Below are positions 24,252 to 33,553 of a DNA stretch of 64,000 bases, one piece after another. This DNA comes from CAVRXT01 sp963725655 (GTDB lineage: Bacteria; Acidobacteriota; Terriglobia; Acidiferrales; UBA7541): assembly GCA_963725655.1 (NCBI GenBank), contig CAVRYY010000001.1, forward strand, positions 1,054,001 to 1,118,000, in the 5' to 3' direction. The notes below the pieces were generated by a model. The model ran no database searches and was not told where the DNA came from. It was given only the letters and a program-made list of their open reading frames with translations. Both the position numbers and the translations under genes were made by a program. Position 1 is the first letter of the stretch; each line of letters opens with the position of its first letter.

Positions 24252-25168
24252 CTCCCGGCGCTCTGTTTTCGCTCGCCGCCTGGCCCGAGTCCCGCATCTT
24301 CCGCGATTCCCAAACTTACCGCGAGCCAATCCATCTCTCCGCGGCCGCGAGCGATATTGGCGAGCATGCGATCGTGCAACAGGCTGGCGATTGGCATGGG
24401 CATAGTGGAGGCAGCAGCTGTCTCCAACGCCAGGTTGACATCCTTGAGCCCCAGCACCAGTCGAAAACCGGCCGGCTCGAATCGTCGTTCGGCGAGAGCC
24501 TTCCCGTAGCCCTGATAAACGGGGCCGGCGAAAAGAGTTTGCGTCAGCATGTCGATCATTTTGGCGGAATCGATCCCATTCTTTTGCGCCAGGGTCATGG
24601 CTTCGGCCATGGTTTGGATCGCCGAAGCGATCATGAAGTTTCCGCAGACCTTTACCACATTGGCTGCGTCCGGGGCATCGCCGAAGTCAAACGTTGCTTG
24701 CCCGATCGCCGCGAGGATCAGCGCAATTCTCTTTTTCGCGTGGGGCGCGCCGGAAACCAGCACGTTCAGGCGCTTGGCGGCCGCCGCCTCGGGCCGCCCA
24801 AACACCGGCGCCGCAATGTAGGTGACTTGAAATTTCCGGTGCTGGTCGGCCAGCCGCCGGGCCGCCGCGGGTGAAATCGTGCTGAGCGAAATGTGGATTC
24901 CGTTCGCACCAAGCTTTTCGATGAACCCGCCCGGCTCGGCGCACATCGCTTCCACGGTTCGATCGTCGGAAAGCATCGTGAGGACGATGCCGCCCGGCTC
25001 GGCCACGTCGCCTGATCGGGAAACGAGCCGCGCCCCCTGTTTAACCAGCGGTTCCGCTTTCGACGCGGTGCGGTTGAACACTCGCACCCCGTAGCCGGCC
25101 TTCAATAGATTGCCAGCGATTGCTTCTCCCATATTGCCAAGCCCAATGAATCCGACGGTCTCGCTCAT
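24248..25168 (-). CDS. NAD(P)-dependent beta-hydroxyacid dehydrogenase family protein
   Basis: A 306-residue protein of the 3-hydroxyisobutyrate dehydrogenase family. The Rossmann start VGFIGLGNMGEAIAGNLLKA is followed by NRTASKAEPL, a substrate-binding loop near HISLSTISP and the catalytic lysine in ANVVKVCGNFM. The C-terminal helical domain is complete. The family includes 3-hydroxyisobutyrate, tartronate-semialdehyde and gamma-hydroxybutyrate/succinic semialdehyde reductases; the serine in the loop STISPA fits any of these. A methylmalonate-semialdehyde dehydrogenase gene 31 kb away could continue valine breakdown, but nothing here links them directly. It overlaps the end of xylulokinase by 4 bp. 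Confidence 0.85.
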   Translation of the reverse strand: MSETVGFIGLGNMGEAIAGNLLKAGYGVRVFNRTASKAEPLVKQGARLVSRSGDVAEPGGIVLTMLSDDRTVEAMCAEPGGFIEKLGANGIHISLSTISPAAARRLADQHRKFQVTYIAAPVFGRPEAAAAKRLNVLVSGAPHAKKRIALILAAIGQATFDFGDAPDAANVVKVCGNFMIASAIQTMAEAMTLAQKNGIDSAKMIDMLTQTLFAGPVYQGYGKALAERRFEPAGFRLVLGLKDVNLALETAAASTMPMPIASLLHDRMLANIARGRGEMDWLAVSLGIAEDAGLGPGGERKQSAGS

Positions 25169-25495
25169 GTTCGTAGACTCCTTTCACGGATTGGTGCGCT
25201 GCGAGGAAGTTTAGCGTAGGTTTTGTGGCACGACCACTCCGGTTACGTGGACCCAAGCGCCGGGAACTCTCCACGAGAACTCAGCGCGCACGGCAGTGCT
25301 AGTCACCACGCGGTCGATCAGTGTATCTTGGAGGCGTCGAGAATCATTTGAACCCGCGAATCATTTCGCCATGCCGCGCTAGCGTAAATACTCGCGATGG
25401 CGCACGGCTGAAATCAAGTCGTGCTCTTTCCGGCGCCGCCGCGGTGCTGCGAGTTTTTTCCCCCATCCCCGGGCCAAGTTTCCTCCACGGCGTGT
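25169..25495. other. Intergenic stretch without recognised features
   Basis: This is the divergent spacer between the dehydrogenase and PEP carboxylase genes. I found no hairpin, repeat or convincing small gene; it presumably holds both promoters. A GTG at 25421 could extend PEP carboxylase by 25 residues. Confidence 0.5.
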
Positions 25496-28354
25496 ATGCC
25501 TGACCCGCCTCAGCCGACCGTCCCGTTATGGAGTTCCGACGACCAACAGGCGCGCCTGGCCGAGCTCGCGGCGGGCACCGGAGATGCGTCGAAAGAAGCG
25601 CCGCTGCGCCGCGACGTCCGTTCCCTGGGCACGTTGCTGGGGACCGTGCTGGTGGAGCAGTCGGGTGCGGCCCTTTTCGACACCGTAGAACAACTTCGGC
25701 GCCTGCTGATTCAGCATCGCGAACAAATCACCGGAGCCGAAACGCCGCCGGGAGCTGGAGCTAGCGGCGAAACCGATGCGAATGCCAGTGGCCGCGGTAA
25801 ATCAGAGCCCGGGCGGATGGAACAGGCTCGCCAAATCGTCGGGAAGCTCGGCGTGGACGATGCGCATCGCGTGGCCAAGGCTTTCGCGATTTATTTCGAG
25901 CTTGCCAATCTTGCCGAAACCAATCACCGCAAGCGCCGCCGCCGCGCGGCCAGCGTGCATCCAGAGCAAGCGGTGCTGGCAGGAACTTTTCGCGGCACGC
26001 TGCAGCGGCTGAGGTCGCAGGGAATCGGCGCGGCGCAAGCGCTGGCGGTGCTCCGCCATGTTCGGGTCGTTCCGGTTTTTACCGCGCACCCCACCGAGGT
26101 TTCCCGGCGCACCGTGCTGCAGAAGCGCCGGCGCATCGCGCAGCACCTGGAATCGCTGGACCGCCTGCCGCTATCCGGAGCAGAGGCCGCCGGGCACGAG
26201 GCGGCGATTCTCTCGGAGATTACGTCACTGTGGCAGACCGATGAAGTGCGGCTGCACAAGCCCAGCGCCACGGATGAAGTGCGCATCGGACTCGATTATT
26301 ACCCGGTGACGCTGTTCGATACCGTCCCACGCCTTTACGCCGAGCTGGCCGAATCTTTTTCGCAGGTTTATGGCGAAGCGCTGGAGGATACCGCGTTTCC
26401 GGAATTGGTCGATTTCGGTTCGTGGATTGGCGGTGACCGCGACGGCAATCCGCTGGTGAGCGCGGGATGCACCGCGGATGCGCTGCAGCTGGCGCGAAAG
26501 ACAATTTTCGATCACTACATTGCCGAGGTCATCCGGCTGATCGACGAGTTGAGTTCTTCGGTCCGCCAAGTGCCCGCGGCAAAGCTTCTGCGCGCGTCGC
26601 TCCAGGAATATGAATCCACGCTGGTGGATCTACCGCACCCAGCGAGCTGGATATCGGAAACCGAAGTCTACCGCCGCTTCCTGAATTTTGTAGCGGCGCG
26701 ATTGCGATACGCCAGCGAAGACCCGAAGCATCCTCGCGGCTACCGGATAGTGGCGGAGTTCGAGCGCGATTTGTCCCTGGTGCGCCAAAGCTTGATCGCC
26801 CACCACGGCCACCGCCTGGTTCAGTTGTTGGTGGATCCGTTGCTGCGCAAGGTGCGGACGTTTGGATTCCGCCTGCACACCCTGGACATCCGCCAGCACT
26901 CGCGGGTGCACGCGCAGGCGCTGGCGGAATTGGCAGCGGCGGCGTCGGCTGCCCCGCAGTCAGGTGAGGCGGGAACCGGGATTTCCGCGGAATCGGCGGA
27001 GTTGCTGGAGGTGCTGCGAAGCGTGGCGAAACTGAAACAGACCTATCCGCCCGATGCGATTTGCGCCTACATCATCAGCGATACGCGGTCGGAGAACGAT
27101 GTGTGGGGCGTGATCCGGCTGGCGACGATGTGCGGAATTCAAGTGCAGGGGGCTGAAGGCGATCCGGGACTGATGCCGGTGCCGCTGTTTGAGTCGATCG
27201 ATTCGCTGCGGGGGGCAGCGGAAACGATGCGGCGTTTGTGGTCGGCTGCGGCCTATCAGCCTTTGCTGAACTCCTGGGGACGCTGGCAGGAAGTGATGCT
27301 GGGTTACTCCGATTCGAATAAAGACGGCGGAATGCTCACCAGCACCTGGGAGATATACAAAGCGCACCGTGAACTGCATCGCGTGGCGCGGGAATGCGAC
27401 GTGAAGCTGCGCCTATTCCACGGGCGAGGCGGCACGGTGGGGCGCGGAGGCGGGCCGACGCACCGTGCGATTCTCGCGCAGCCCGCGCACGATTTTTCCG
27501 GGCAGATCCGGATCACCGAACAAGGCGAAGTGCTGAATTGGAAATATGCGGATCCGGTGCTGGCGGAATGGAATTTGGAGCTGATGATCGCGGCTTCGCT
27601 CGAAGCGCTGGCGCGCCAGCCCAAAAACGGCGCCGGCAGCACGGAAGCGCAGCCGAGCCGCTGGGACGCCGCGATGGAAGAAATGTCCGCGGATGCGTAC
27701 GCTTTTTATCGCGAAAAGATCGCTGAGAATGTCGACGTGCTGGATTATTTCGAGCTGGCGACGCCGGTGAATGAGCTGGAGCACGCACGCCTGGGTTCTC
27801 GTCCGCCGCGCCGCACCGCCAGCCGCCGGCTGGAAAATCTGCGCGCGATTCCGTGGGTTTTCGGTTGGATGCAGAGTCGCCACGCGGTGCCGGCGTATTT
27901 TGGAGTGGGCTACGCGCTGGAGCGTCTGGCGTCGAAGAACAAAGATACGCCGGAGCTTTTGCGGGAAATGATGAAATCGTTCCCGTTGTTTTTCGATTTG
28001 ATCCGCAACGTGGAATTGGCGATGGCCAAGGCGGATTTTTCGATCGCGCGATTGTACGCCACCGCGCTGGTTCCCGACGCGGGAATGCGCGGCCGGGTGT
28101 TCCATATGCTGGAGGAAGAATTCAAGCGCACCCGAAAAATGATTCTGGCCATCACCGGGCAATCGGAGTTGCTGGAAAATAACCCGGTGCTCTCGCGTTC
28201 GATCCGGCTGCGCAATCCCTATGTGGATCCGATGAGTCTGATTCAAGTGGATCTACTGCAACGCAAGCGTTCCGGCGAGCGCACCGATGCGCTGGACTAC
28301 GCGCTAGGCGCGACGATCAACGGCATCGCCGCCGGCCTGCACAACACCGGCTAA
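25496..28354 (+). CDS. ppc: Phosphoenolpyruvate carboxylase
   Basis: A 952-residue enzyme that carboxylates PEP with bicarbonate to oxaloacetate, refilling the TCA cycle. The catalytic histidine lies in FTAHPTEVSRRTVLQKRRR. The second signature is FHGRGGTVGRGGGPTHRA with the catalytic lysine/arginine region GYSDSNKDGGMLTSTWEI, and the C-terminus ends in the usual NGIAAGLHNTG. Length and motifs are typical of bacterial PEPC. The start is uncertain: ATG 25496 fits family length, GTG 25421 is the first possible start, and neither has a strong ribosome site. A low-complexity Ala/Gly stretch follows residue 80. It stands alone on its transcript. Confidence 0.92.
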   Translation: MPDPPQPTVPLWSSDDQQARLAELAAGTGDASKEAPLRRDVRSLGTLLGTVLVEQSGAALFDTVEQLRRLLIQHREQITGAETPPGAGASGETDANASGRGKSEPGRMEQARQIVGKLGVDDAHRVAKAFAIYFELANLAETNHRKRRRRAASVHPEQAVLAGTFRGTLQRLRSQGIGAAQALAVLRHVRVVPVFTAHPTEVSRRTVLQKRRRIAQHLESLDRLPLSGAEAAGHEAAILSEITSLWQTDEVRLHKPSATDEVRIGLDYYPVTLFDTVPRLYAELAESFSQVYGEALEDTAFPELVDFGSWIGGDRDGNPLVSAGCTADALQLARKTIFDHYIAEVIRLIDELSSSVRQVPAAKLLRASLQEYESTLVDLPHPASWISETEVYRRFLNFVAARLRYASEDPKHPRGYRIVAEFERDLSLVRQSLIAHHGHRLVQLLVDPLLRKVRTFGFRLHTLDIRQHSRVHAQALAELAAAASAAPQSGEAGTGISAESAELLEVLRSVAKLKQTYPPDAICAYIISDTRSENDVWGVIRLATMCGIQVQGAEGDPGLMPVPLFESIDSLRGAAETMRRLWSAAAYQPLLNSWGRWQEVMLGYSDSNKDGGMLTSTWEIYKAHRELHRVARECDVKLRLFHGRGGTVGRGGGPTHRAILAQPAHDFSGQIRITEQGEVLNWKYADPVLAEWNLELMIAASLEALARQPKNGAGSTEAQPSRWDAAMEEMSADAYAFYREKIAENVDVLDYFELATPVNELEHARLGSRPPRRTASRRLENLRAIPWVFGWMQSRHAVPAYFGVGYALERLASKNKDTPELLREMMKSFPLFFDLIRNVELAMAKADFSIARLYATALVPDAGMRGRVFHMLEEEFKRTRKMILAITGQSELLENNPVLSRSIRLRNPYVDPMSLIQVDLLQRKRSGERTDALDYALGATINGIAAGLHNTG

Positions 28355-28461
28355 GCGTTTGCCGCGATTCCAAGTTTCCGCCTGAAGCACTCGCCTCTAG
28401 CCGCCCATTAGGAATTGAGAAGGCGTTTTGGACCTGCTAACATCGCCCAGACGGAGTTCTC

Positions 28462-29301
28462 GTGTCTGAAATTGCCCCGTATTTCGATCAAGAAGGGAAC
28501 CTCTTTGAGAGCCATGGTGTCTCCAATGGCGGACGCTTCTGGTATGCCAGCGATTTTATGGCGATGCTCGGTTACGAGAACATGCAGGCGTTCGAACACG
28601 CCTTGAACCGGGCCATCGGCACGTGCACGACGCTGGGAGTTCCGGTGCTGGAGAATTTTGAGCAAGTACGGCGCGAGGTGAACGGCCAGCAGGTTTCCGA
28701 CTACAAGCTTTCGCGCTTTGCCTGCTACCTGGTGGCGATGAATGGAGACATTCGGAAAGTCCAAGTCGCCAAAGCCCAAGCCTATTTCGCCGATTTGGCA
28801 GAGGCCGCGAGCCAGTATATTCGGTCGGTGCAAGATGTGGAGCGTGTGCACGTCCGCGATGAAATCTCCGGGAGAGAACGGAGCCTGAGCAGTACCGCAA
28901 AAAAAGCCGGAGTGTCGCAATACGGGTATTTCCAGAACGCCGGCTATCGCGGAATGTACAACGTCGATTTGAACACGCTGAAAAAGATGAAGGGACTCGC
29001 CGATACTTCCCGTTCTCTGTTGGATTTTATGGGCAAGCGGGAATTGGCAGGCAATCTGTTCCGCCTGACCGAAACCGAAGCTAAGTTAAAGAGCGAAAAT
29101 ATTCACGGACAGACGGCGGCAGAGACGGTGGCCACGAAGGTCGGAAAGAAAGTCCGCTCGCTGATGATGGAAAATACCGGCACACGGCCCGAATTGCTGC
29201 CGCTGGAAGGCGACATTAAGAATGTGCACAAGGGTTTGAAACAGACGGCCAAGGAATTGTCGAGGTTGGATAAGCCGAAGAAGCCGGCTAAAGGTAAGTA
29301 G
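28462..29301 (+). CDS. DinD-like BRO-N domain protein
   Basis: A 279-residue protein starting at GTG 28462, with GGAG 6 nt upstream. The N-terminal half is a BRO-N-like domain (GRFWYASDFMAMLGYENMQA, DYKLSRFACYLVAMNGD). The rest matches the E. coli DNA-damage-inducible protein D pattern: KAQAYFADLAEAA, YFQNAGYRGMYNVDLN, SLLDFMGKRELAGNLFRLTE, TAAETVATKVGKKVR and a lysine-rich tail. DinD is SOS-induced in E. coli and reported to disassemble RecA filaments. I found no LexA-like site upstream. Neighbouring genes are unrelated; the BRO family also spreads with phages, so horizontal origin is possible. Confidence 0.8.
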   Translation: MSEIAPYFDQEGNLFESHGVSNGGRFWYASDFMAMLGYENMQAFEHALNRAIGTCTTLGVPVLENFEQVRREVNGQQVSDYKLSRFACYLVAMNGDIRKVQVAKAQAYFADLAEAASQYIRSVQDVERVHVRDEISGRERSLSSTAKKAGVSQYGYFQNAGYRGMYNVDLNTLKKMKGLADTSRSLLDFMGKRELAGNLFRLTETEAKLKSENIHGQTAAETVATKVGKKVRSLMMENTGTRPELLPLEGDIKNVHKGLKQTAKELSRLDKPKKPAKGK

Positions 29302-29362
29302 TCTTCCGTTGCGGGCGCAAAATGTGGATGATGCAGGGGGGCGCGGGAAATTGGGGCAGAAA

Positions 29363-29404
29363 TAAAAAACGCGGGTCCCGCCGAGTGATCGGCGAGACCC
29401 GCGT
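29363..29404 (-). terminator. Rho-independent terminator of the cold-shock gene
   Basis: Read on the minus strand, a 15-bp GC-rich stem (CGCGGGTCTCGCCGA, loop TCAC, TCGGCGGGACCCGCG) is followed by six T. One stem position is a mismatch or wobble. It lies 8-50 bp after the cold-shock stop codon. Confidence 0.9.
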
Positions 29405-29411
29405 GGTAGGA

Positions 29412-29615
29412 CTAGAGGCTAGTGACGTTCGATGCCTGGAGACCCTTGGGTCCCTTGGTGACTTCGAATTCAACGGCCTGACCCTCGTTCAACGACTTGT
29501 AGCCATCGGCCAAAATCGCCGAGAAGTGAACGAAAACATCTTCGCCGGTCTGGCGCTGAATGAATCCGAATCCCTTTGTAGCATTGAACCACTTTACTGT
29601 TCCTTGTTCTTTCAC
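29412..29615 (-). CDS. CspA-family cold-shock protein
   Basis: A 67-residue OB-fold RNA chaperone of standard length. RNP1 is KGFGFIQ and RNP2 is DVFVHFSAI; the start GTVKWFNATKGFGF and the end KGPKGLQASNVTSL are characteristic. It binds single-stranded RNA/DNA and melts structures in transcripts. The start is GTG at 29615 with AGAGGA at 7 nt. The transcript has a strong terminator right after the gene and a second terminator-like hairpin about 100 nt upstream in the leader, suggesting control by transcript structure. Confidence 0.95.
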   Translation of the reverse strand: MKEQGTVKWFNATKGFGFIQRQTGEDVFVHFSAILADGYKSLNEGQAVEFEVTKGPKGLQASNVTSL

Positions 29616-29710
29616 TGATGTTCCTCTTTTGATTTAAGCTATTTGCGCTTCACGTTCCTGACTTCGAATCCGGAAACCGGTCTCGAAGCAAGTGCCTCTG
29701 TCCGTACAAC

Positions 29711-29743
29711 AAAAAAGGCCGCAAGCAGTTTTTGCTTGCAGCC
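29711..29743 (-). terminator. Terminator-like hairpin in the cold-shock leader
   Basis: On the minus strand an 11-bp stem (GGCTGCAAGCA, loop AAAAC, TGCTTGCGGCC, one G-U pair) is followed by TTTTTT. It sits about 96 nt before the cold-shock start codon and has no gene on the same strand for several hundred bases upstream. It therefore either attenuates the cold-shock transcript or ends a small RNA. The rest of 29616-30005 holds no recognised gene. Confidence 0.75.
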
Positions 29744-30005
29744 CCTTCTTCGAATCTAAAGGTTTTACAAGAGCAACAAACGCAAGGGCAGAGTAGCATA
29801 GGCCAGTTGTGGAGTCCAGCACTTTGTTTGATGGCAGCTGGTGTGGTAACGGTTGGCCACGGCGGTTTGCGTCTAGGCTCTAAAATATTGATAGTAGTGG
29901 AAATAGAGCTGGCGCGAGAAGCGGCGCCAGGTCGGCACGCGCCTGGATGCGGCTCTGGCGCTAGGGTGCGAGGAACACGTTGCTTGCTGCTCGGAGTGCG
30001 ATCGG

Positions 30006-31091
30006 ATGAAGGTACTGCATGTGGACACGCGGCCGGATTGGCGGGGCGGGCAAAGCCAGCTGCTCTTGCTGTTGGAGGGGCTATACGCGCGCGGGCACCG
30101 GGTGGAACTCGCGGTAATGCAGGGAACCCCTCTCGCCGAGCGTGCGCGAGCGGCGGGAATTGTGGTGCACGCGCTGCCTGCCCGGCTGTGGCCGTTGGCC
30201 GGGCCGCGGATGATTCGCCGGCTGGTTGCGGCGTCAGGTTTTGAGATCGTACACGCGCACGATCCGCACGGCCTTACCGCGGCGTGGCTCGGACGTGCGC
30301 ACCGCGCGGCTGCGCTGATCGCGCACCGGCGAATTGCTGCTCCGCTACACGGCAGCCCGGTGGCGCTTGCGCGTTACCGTGCGGCGCGGCGGCTGATCGC
30401 GATTTCGCGGCTGGTGGCTGAAAAGCTGGTTGGATCGGGAATGGACGTGGAGCGAGTGGTGGTGGTCTACGACGGTGTGCGGGTGCCTGGTGCAGTGAGC
30501 GCGGAGGCGCGCCGGGAAGCGCGGCGCGTTTGGGGCGTTGCGGACGACGAAATTCTGATGGGATACGTGGCGCATCTAGTCCCGGGAAAAAATCACGAGG
30601 CGCTGCTGCGCGCTCTGCCGGAGATGCTGGCACGGCGTCCCGGTTGCCGGCTGATTCTTGCGGGAGATGGACCGCGGCGGAGGGATCTCGAAGAATTGTC
30701 GCGCGCGCTCAACATCGAGAGCCGCGTAATTTTCGCGGGATTTGTGGGAGACGTGGCGCAAGTCTATCGGGCGCTGGATCTGTTCCTCTTCCCGGCGCTT
30801 GACGAAGGGCTGGGCTCGTCGTTGCTGGAGGCGATGGCGCACGGCTTGCCGTGCGTCGCGGCGGCTAGCGGGGCGGTGCCGGAAATAATTGAGAATGAGC
30901 GCGACGGGATTCTACTCCCGGTGGGAGCGGCTGGAGAATTCGAGGCGGGGTTGGTGCGGACTTGGACGGAGTGGGCGGATTTCCGAGACGCAGAGCGTCT
31001 AGGAAAGGCGGCGCGAGTGCGGGTGGAGCAACAATTCAGCGATTCAGTGATGGTAGAGGCTACGCTGCGGGTGTATCAGGGGGCGTTATAG
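30006..31091 (+). CDS. Family 4 glycosyltransferase
   Basis: A 361-residue GT-B fold enzyme. The N-terminal acceptor domain starts MKVLHVDTRPDWRGGQSQL and includes VHAHDPHGLTAAW. The donor domain contains VVVYDGV, YVAHLVPGKNHEALL, LILAGDGPRRRDLEEL and the nucleotide-sugar motif EGLGSSLLEAMAHGLPCVA with the paired glutamates. It has no membrane segment. GT4 enzymes of this type build lipopolysaccharide core, exopolysaccharide or glycolipids; the specific sugar is unknown. It stands alone: no other cell-envelope gene is adjacent. The leucine- and arginine-rich composition is like the neighbours. Confidence 0.88.
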   Translation: MKVLHVDTRPDWRGGQSQLLLLLEGLYARGHRVELAVMQGTPLAERARAAGIVVHALPARLWPLAGPRMIRRLVAASGFEIVHAHDPHGLTAAWLGRAHRAAALIAHRRIAAPLHGSPVALARYRAARRLIAISRLVAEKLVGSGMDVERVVVVYDGVRVPGAVSAEARREARRVWGVADDEILMGYVAHLVPGKNHEALLRALPEMLARRPGCRLILAGDGPRRRDLEELSRALNIESRVIFAGFVGDVAQVYRALDLFLFPALDEGLGSSLLEAMAHGLPCVAAASGAVPEIIENERDGILLPVGAAGEFEAGLVRTWTEWADFRDAERLGKAARVRVEQQFSDSVMVEATLRVYQGAL

Positions 31092-31177
31092 GAGAGGAAT
31101 TCAGAATTTGAAGACAACAATCGTACGTGGGAATTTCCTGAGCTTGGCGCGCGCATCATCTTGGTAAAGGGTACAGA

Positions 31178-31320
31178 CACCCACGCTTCCCAAAGTCGCG
31201 GAAGAGTGAGGCGCCCAAGAATCGTGAAATCCTGGTGCAGAGTCGGTGATCGACGGTGTTGGTTGTTGCAGGACATTACGCCCACCCTTCCCGGAAAACG
31301 GGAAGAGTGGGGCACCCGAA
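31178..31320. repeat. Two diverged copies of a short hairpin repeat
   Basis: A hairpin at 31281-31311 (CCCACCCTTCCCG, loop GAAAA, CGGGAAGAGTGGG, one mismatch) is followed by GCACCC. A degenerate relative begins near 31180 (CCCACGCTTCCC ... GGAAGAGTGAGGCGCCC). Such GGGTG/CACCC hairpins recur between genes in acidobacterial-type genomes. The nearer copy may also help end transcripts after the S9 peptidase operon. The rest of 31092-31388 shows nothing else. Confidence 0.5.
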
Positions 31321-31388
31321 AAAGATAAAGGCGTCGAACCGTAGAACCGAAAGCTGAAACTGCACGGCACGGCTCGGCCCGGAGATCG

Positions 31389-33539
31389 CTACTTCAGATA
31401 TGCCGCCAGCCAGTCTTGGAAGGTGTGGTACCAGAATTGGCTGTTCTGGGGCTTCAGCACCCAGTGGCCTTCGTCGGGGAAGATCACTAGCTTGGATGGC
31501 ACGCCTTGGCGCTGCAGCGCGGTGAAGAATTCCAGCTCCTGGGTGTACGGGATGCGGAAATCCAGTTCGCCGCCGATTACCAGCGTGGGCGTCTTGAACT
31601 TTCCGAGCGCGCCGGCAAATTTTTCCGACGACCACTTGTCGTAGAGCTCCGGATGTTCCCATGGCGTTCCGCCGTATTCCCATTCCTGGAACCACAATTC
31701 TTCGGTTGCGTACATGCTGCGAGCATCGTAAGGACCAGCGTGGCTGATCAAGCATTTGAAGCGGCCGGAGTGGGTGGCAATCCAGTCGATCATGAAGCCG
31801 CCGAATGAGCCGCCTGCCGCGGCGAGGCGCGAGCCGTCGATGAACGGATATTTCGCGATGGCCGCATCCACGCCATTCATGAGGTCGGTGTAAACCTTCC
31901 CGCCCCAATCGTGGCTGATTTCTTCGGTGAAGCGCGATCCGTAGCCGGTGGATCCGCGCGGATTGATCATTACCACGACATATCCGGGCGCAGCCATCGC
32001 TTCGGGGTTCCAGCGGTAGCTCCACGCATCTTCCCAGGCGCCTTGTGGGCCGCCGTGGATGAGCAGCAGCATGGGATATTTCTTGTGCGCATCGAAATTC
32101 GGCGGACGCAGCAGCAGGCCTTCCACTTGAGTCTTACCGGCCCCGGCAAACCAGAAGGGTTCGGCGGGGGCCAGATCCAGCTGAGAGAGCAGCGGAGCGT
32201 TGGGTTGGGCGATCTCGCGAACGTTGCGGCCGTTTGCATCGGAAGCGAAGAGTCCGGCCGGCGCGGCGAGCGTGCTGCGCGTGAATACCAGAGTCTGCCC
32301 GTTGGGACTCATTTTGAGATCCGAATAGGCGGCGTCTTTCAGAATGGTTTTGACCGCCGGGGCCGACGTGGCGGCTGATGGTTCCGCGCTGATTTCGAAG
32401 ACGGGAATCTCGGCGTGCTCTTCGGACTGGAAATAGATGTTGCGGCTATCGGGAGTCCAGAGAAAGCTGCCGATGCTGCGATCGAGTCTTTCGGTGAGGT
32501 TGATGTGTTTGCGGCCGGCGCGCGAGTAAAGCATCAACCGCCAGCGATCGCTTTCGTATCCGGGCTGCATCTGCGCGAGGTAGGCGATGTATTTCCCGTC
32601 GGGTGAGTAGACCGGGCCCCAATCGTTTCCGGGATTGGTGGTGATGGCCGCAGGTGCGCTGGATCCGTCGGAAGAAACGGTGAAGAGATCGCCGTTGGTG
32701 CTCGTGGCCTGTTCGCGATCGGAATTCGCAGTGAAACAGATTTCCTTGCCGTTGGGAGAGAACGCGATGGCTTCCGGGCCGCCCAGGGTAAACGGCGGCA
32801 CGTCGTAGTCGGCGCCTGGGGTGAGATCTTTCGGAGCGCCGCCCGTGGCGGGAATTACGAAGAGATGGCTGCGTTTGCCGTCCCACCACGCGGTCCAATG
32901 GCGAAACATCAGCCGATCGTAAACGCGCGGGTGGATTTTGCTATTCGCTTTTTCGGCGTCGCGCTGCACGTCGCAGGCCTGGTCCGCGCAGTCCGGGTAG
33001 ACGTTGGAAACGAACGCGATGGAATTGCCATCGGGCGACCACAGTTCATTATCGGCGCCGGCGGGCAGGGAAGTGAGCGGGTGAGGTTCGCTGCCCGAAG
33101 CGTCGAGACTGATCCAGGCAACCTGGCTGGCGCCGGCAGCGGAGCTGAGAAACGCGATCTTGCTGCCGTCGGGCGACCAGCGCGGGCGTTCGCCCGCGGC
33201 GGTCAATTGGCGCGGCGTACCGCCGTCAATTCCAACCAGCCAAATTGTTTTCGCCGTGCGGTTGGCCGGGACGTCGGGCGTGGCCACCGAATAGGCCACC
33301 CATTTGCCGTCCGGAGATATCTGCGGATCGCTCAGCCGATGCATGGCCAACAAATCATCCACAGTCACAGCGTGCTTGGACGCTTGCGTTTGGGCGTTAG
33401 CGGGCGGCGCGGCGAAGATAGTCCCGCAGAACGGGACCACCGCCACAGCCGCAGCCGCGACCAAAATCACGGCGATGCTCCAGGCGATCCGTGTGCTGCA
33501 TGCGCGGCGCGTGCGAAATTCAATCGTTGCGTTGTTCAT
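31389..33539 (-). CDS. Exported S9 family peptidase (acylaminoacyl-peptidase-like)
   Basis: A 716-residue protein from ATG 33539, which has GGAGG upstream; a longer in-frame start was rejected. A signal peptide (IAWSIAVILVAAAAVAVVPF and on to FAAPPANAQ) precedes a seven-bladed WD40-like/PD40 propeller (repeated SPDGKWVAYS-type motifs). A C-terminal alpha/beta hydrolase follows. The catalytic Ser is in AAGGSFGGFMIDW, the Asp in GGELDFRIPY and the His in PDEGHWVLKP; NPRGSTGYG is the oxyanion region. S9C-type enzymes remove residues from small peptides. It is the last gene of the five-gene leftward peptidase operon and is probably periplasmic. Confidence 0.9.
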   Translation of the reverse strand: MNNATIEFRTRRACSTRIAWSIAVILVAAAAVAVVPFCGTIFAAPPANAQTQASKHAVTVDDLLAMHRLSDPQISPDGKWVAYSVATPDVPANRTAKTIWLVGIDGGTPRQLTAAGERPRWSPDGSKIAFLSSAAGASQVAWISLDASGSEPHPLTSLPAGADNELWSPDGNSIAFVSNVYPDCADQACDVQRDAEKANSKIHPRVYDRLMFRHWTAWWDGKRSHLFVIPATGGAPKDLTPGADYDVPPFTLGGPEAIAFSPNGKEICFTANSDREQATSTNGDLFTVSSDGSSAPAAITTNPGNDWGPVYSPDGKYIAYLAQMQPGYESDRWRLMLYSRAGRKHINLTERLDRSIGSFLWTPDSRNIYFQSEEHAEIPVFEISAEPSAATSAPAVKTILKDAAYSDLKMSPNGQTLVFTRSTLAAPAGLFASDANGRNVREIAQPNAPLLSQLDLAPAEPFWFAGAGKTQVEGLLLRPPNFDAHKKYPMLLLIHGGPQGAWEDAWSYRWNPEAMAAPGYVVVMINPRGSTGYGSRFTEEISHDWGGKVYTDLMNGVDAAIAKYPFIDGSRLAAAGGSFGGFMIDWIATHSGRFKCLISHAGPYDARSMYATEELWFQEWEYGGTPWEHPELYDKWSSEKFAGALGKFKTPTLVIGGELDFRIPYTQELEFFTALQRQGVPSKLVIFPDEGHWVLKPQNSQFWYHTFQDWLAAYLK

Positions 33540-33553
33540 CTCTAAAGCCTCCG

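Noticed and set aside
27413..28246. 277-codon minus-strand frame within ppc
   Set aside because: Lies opposite the most conserved part of PEP carboxylase and shows no domain.
28462..29301. Prophage or defence island around the DinD-like gene
   Set aside because: Neighbours are PEP carboxylase, a cold-shock protein and a glycosyltransferase; no integrase, capsid, nuclease or toxin gene was recognised.
29640..29760. tRNA gene in the cold-shock leader region
   Set aside because: The hairpin there has a T-run and no cloverleaf arms or T-loop consensus (GTTCRANNC) in the right place.
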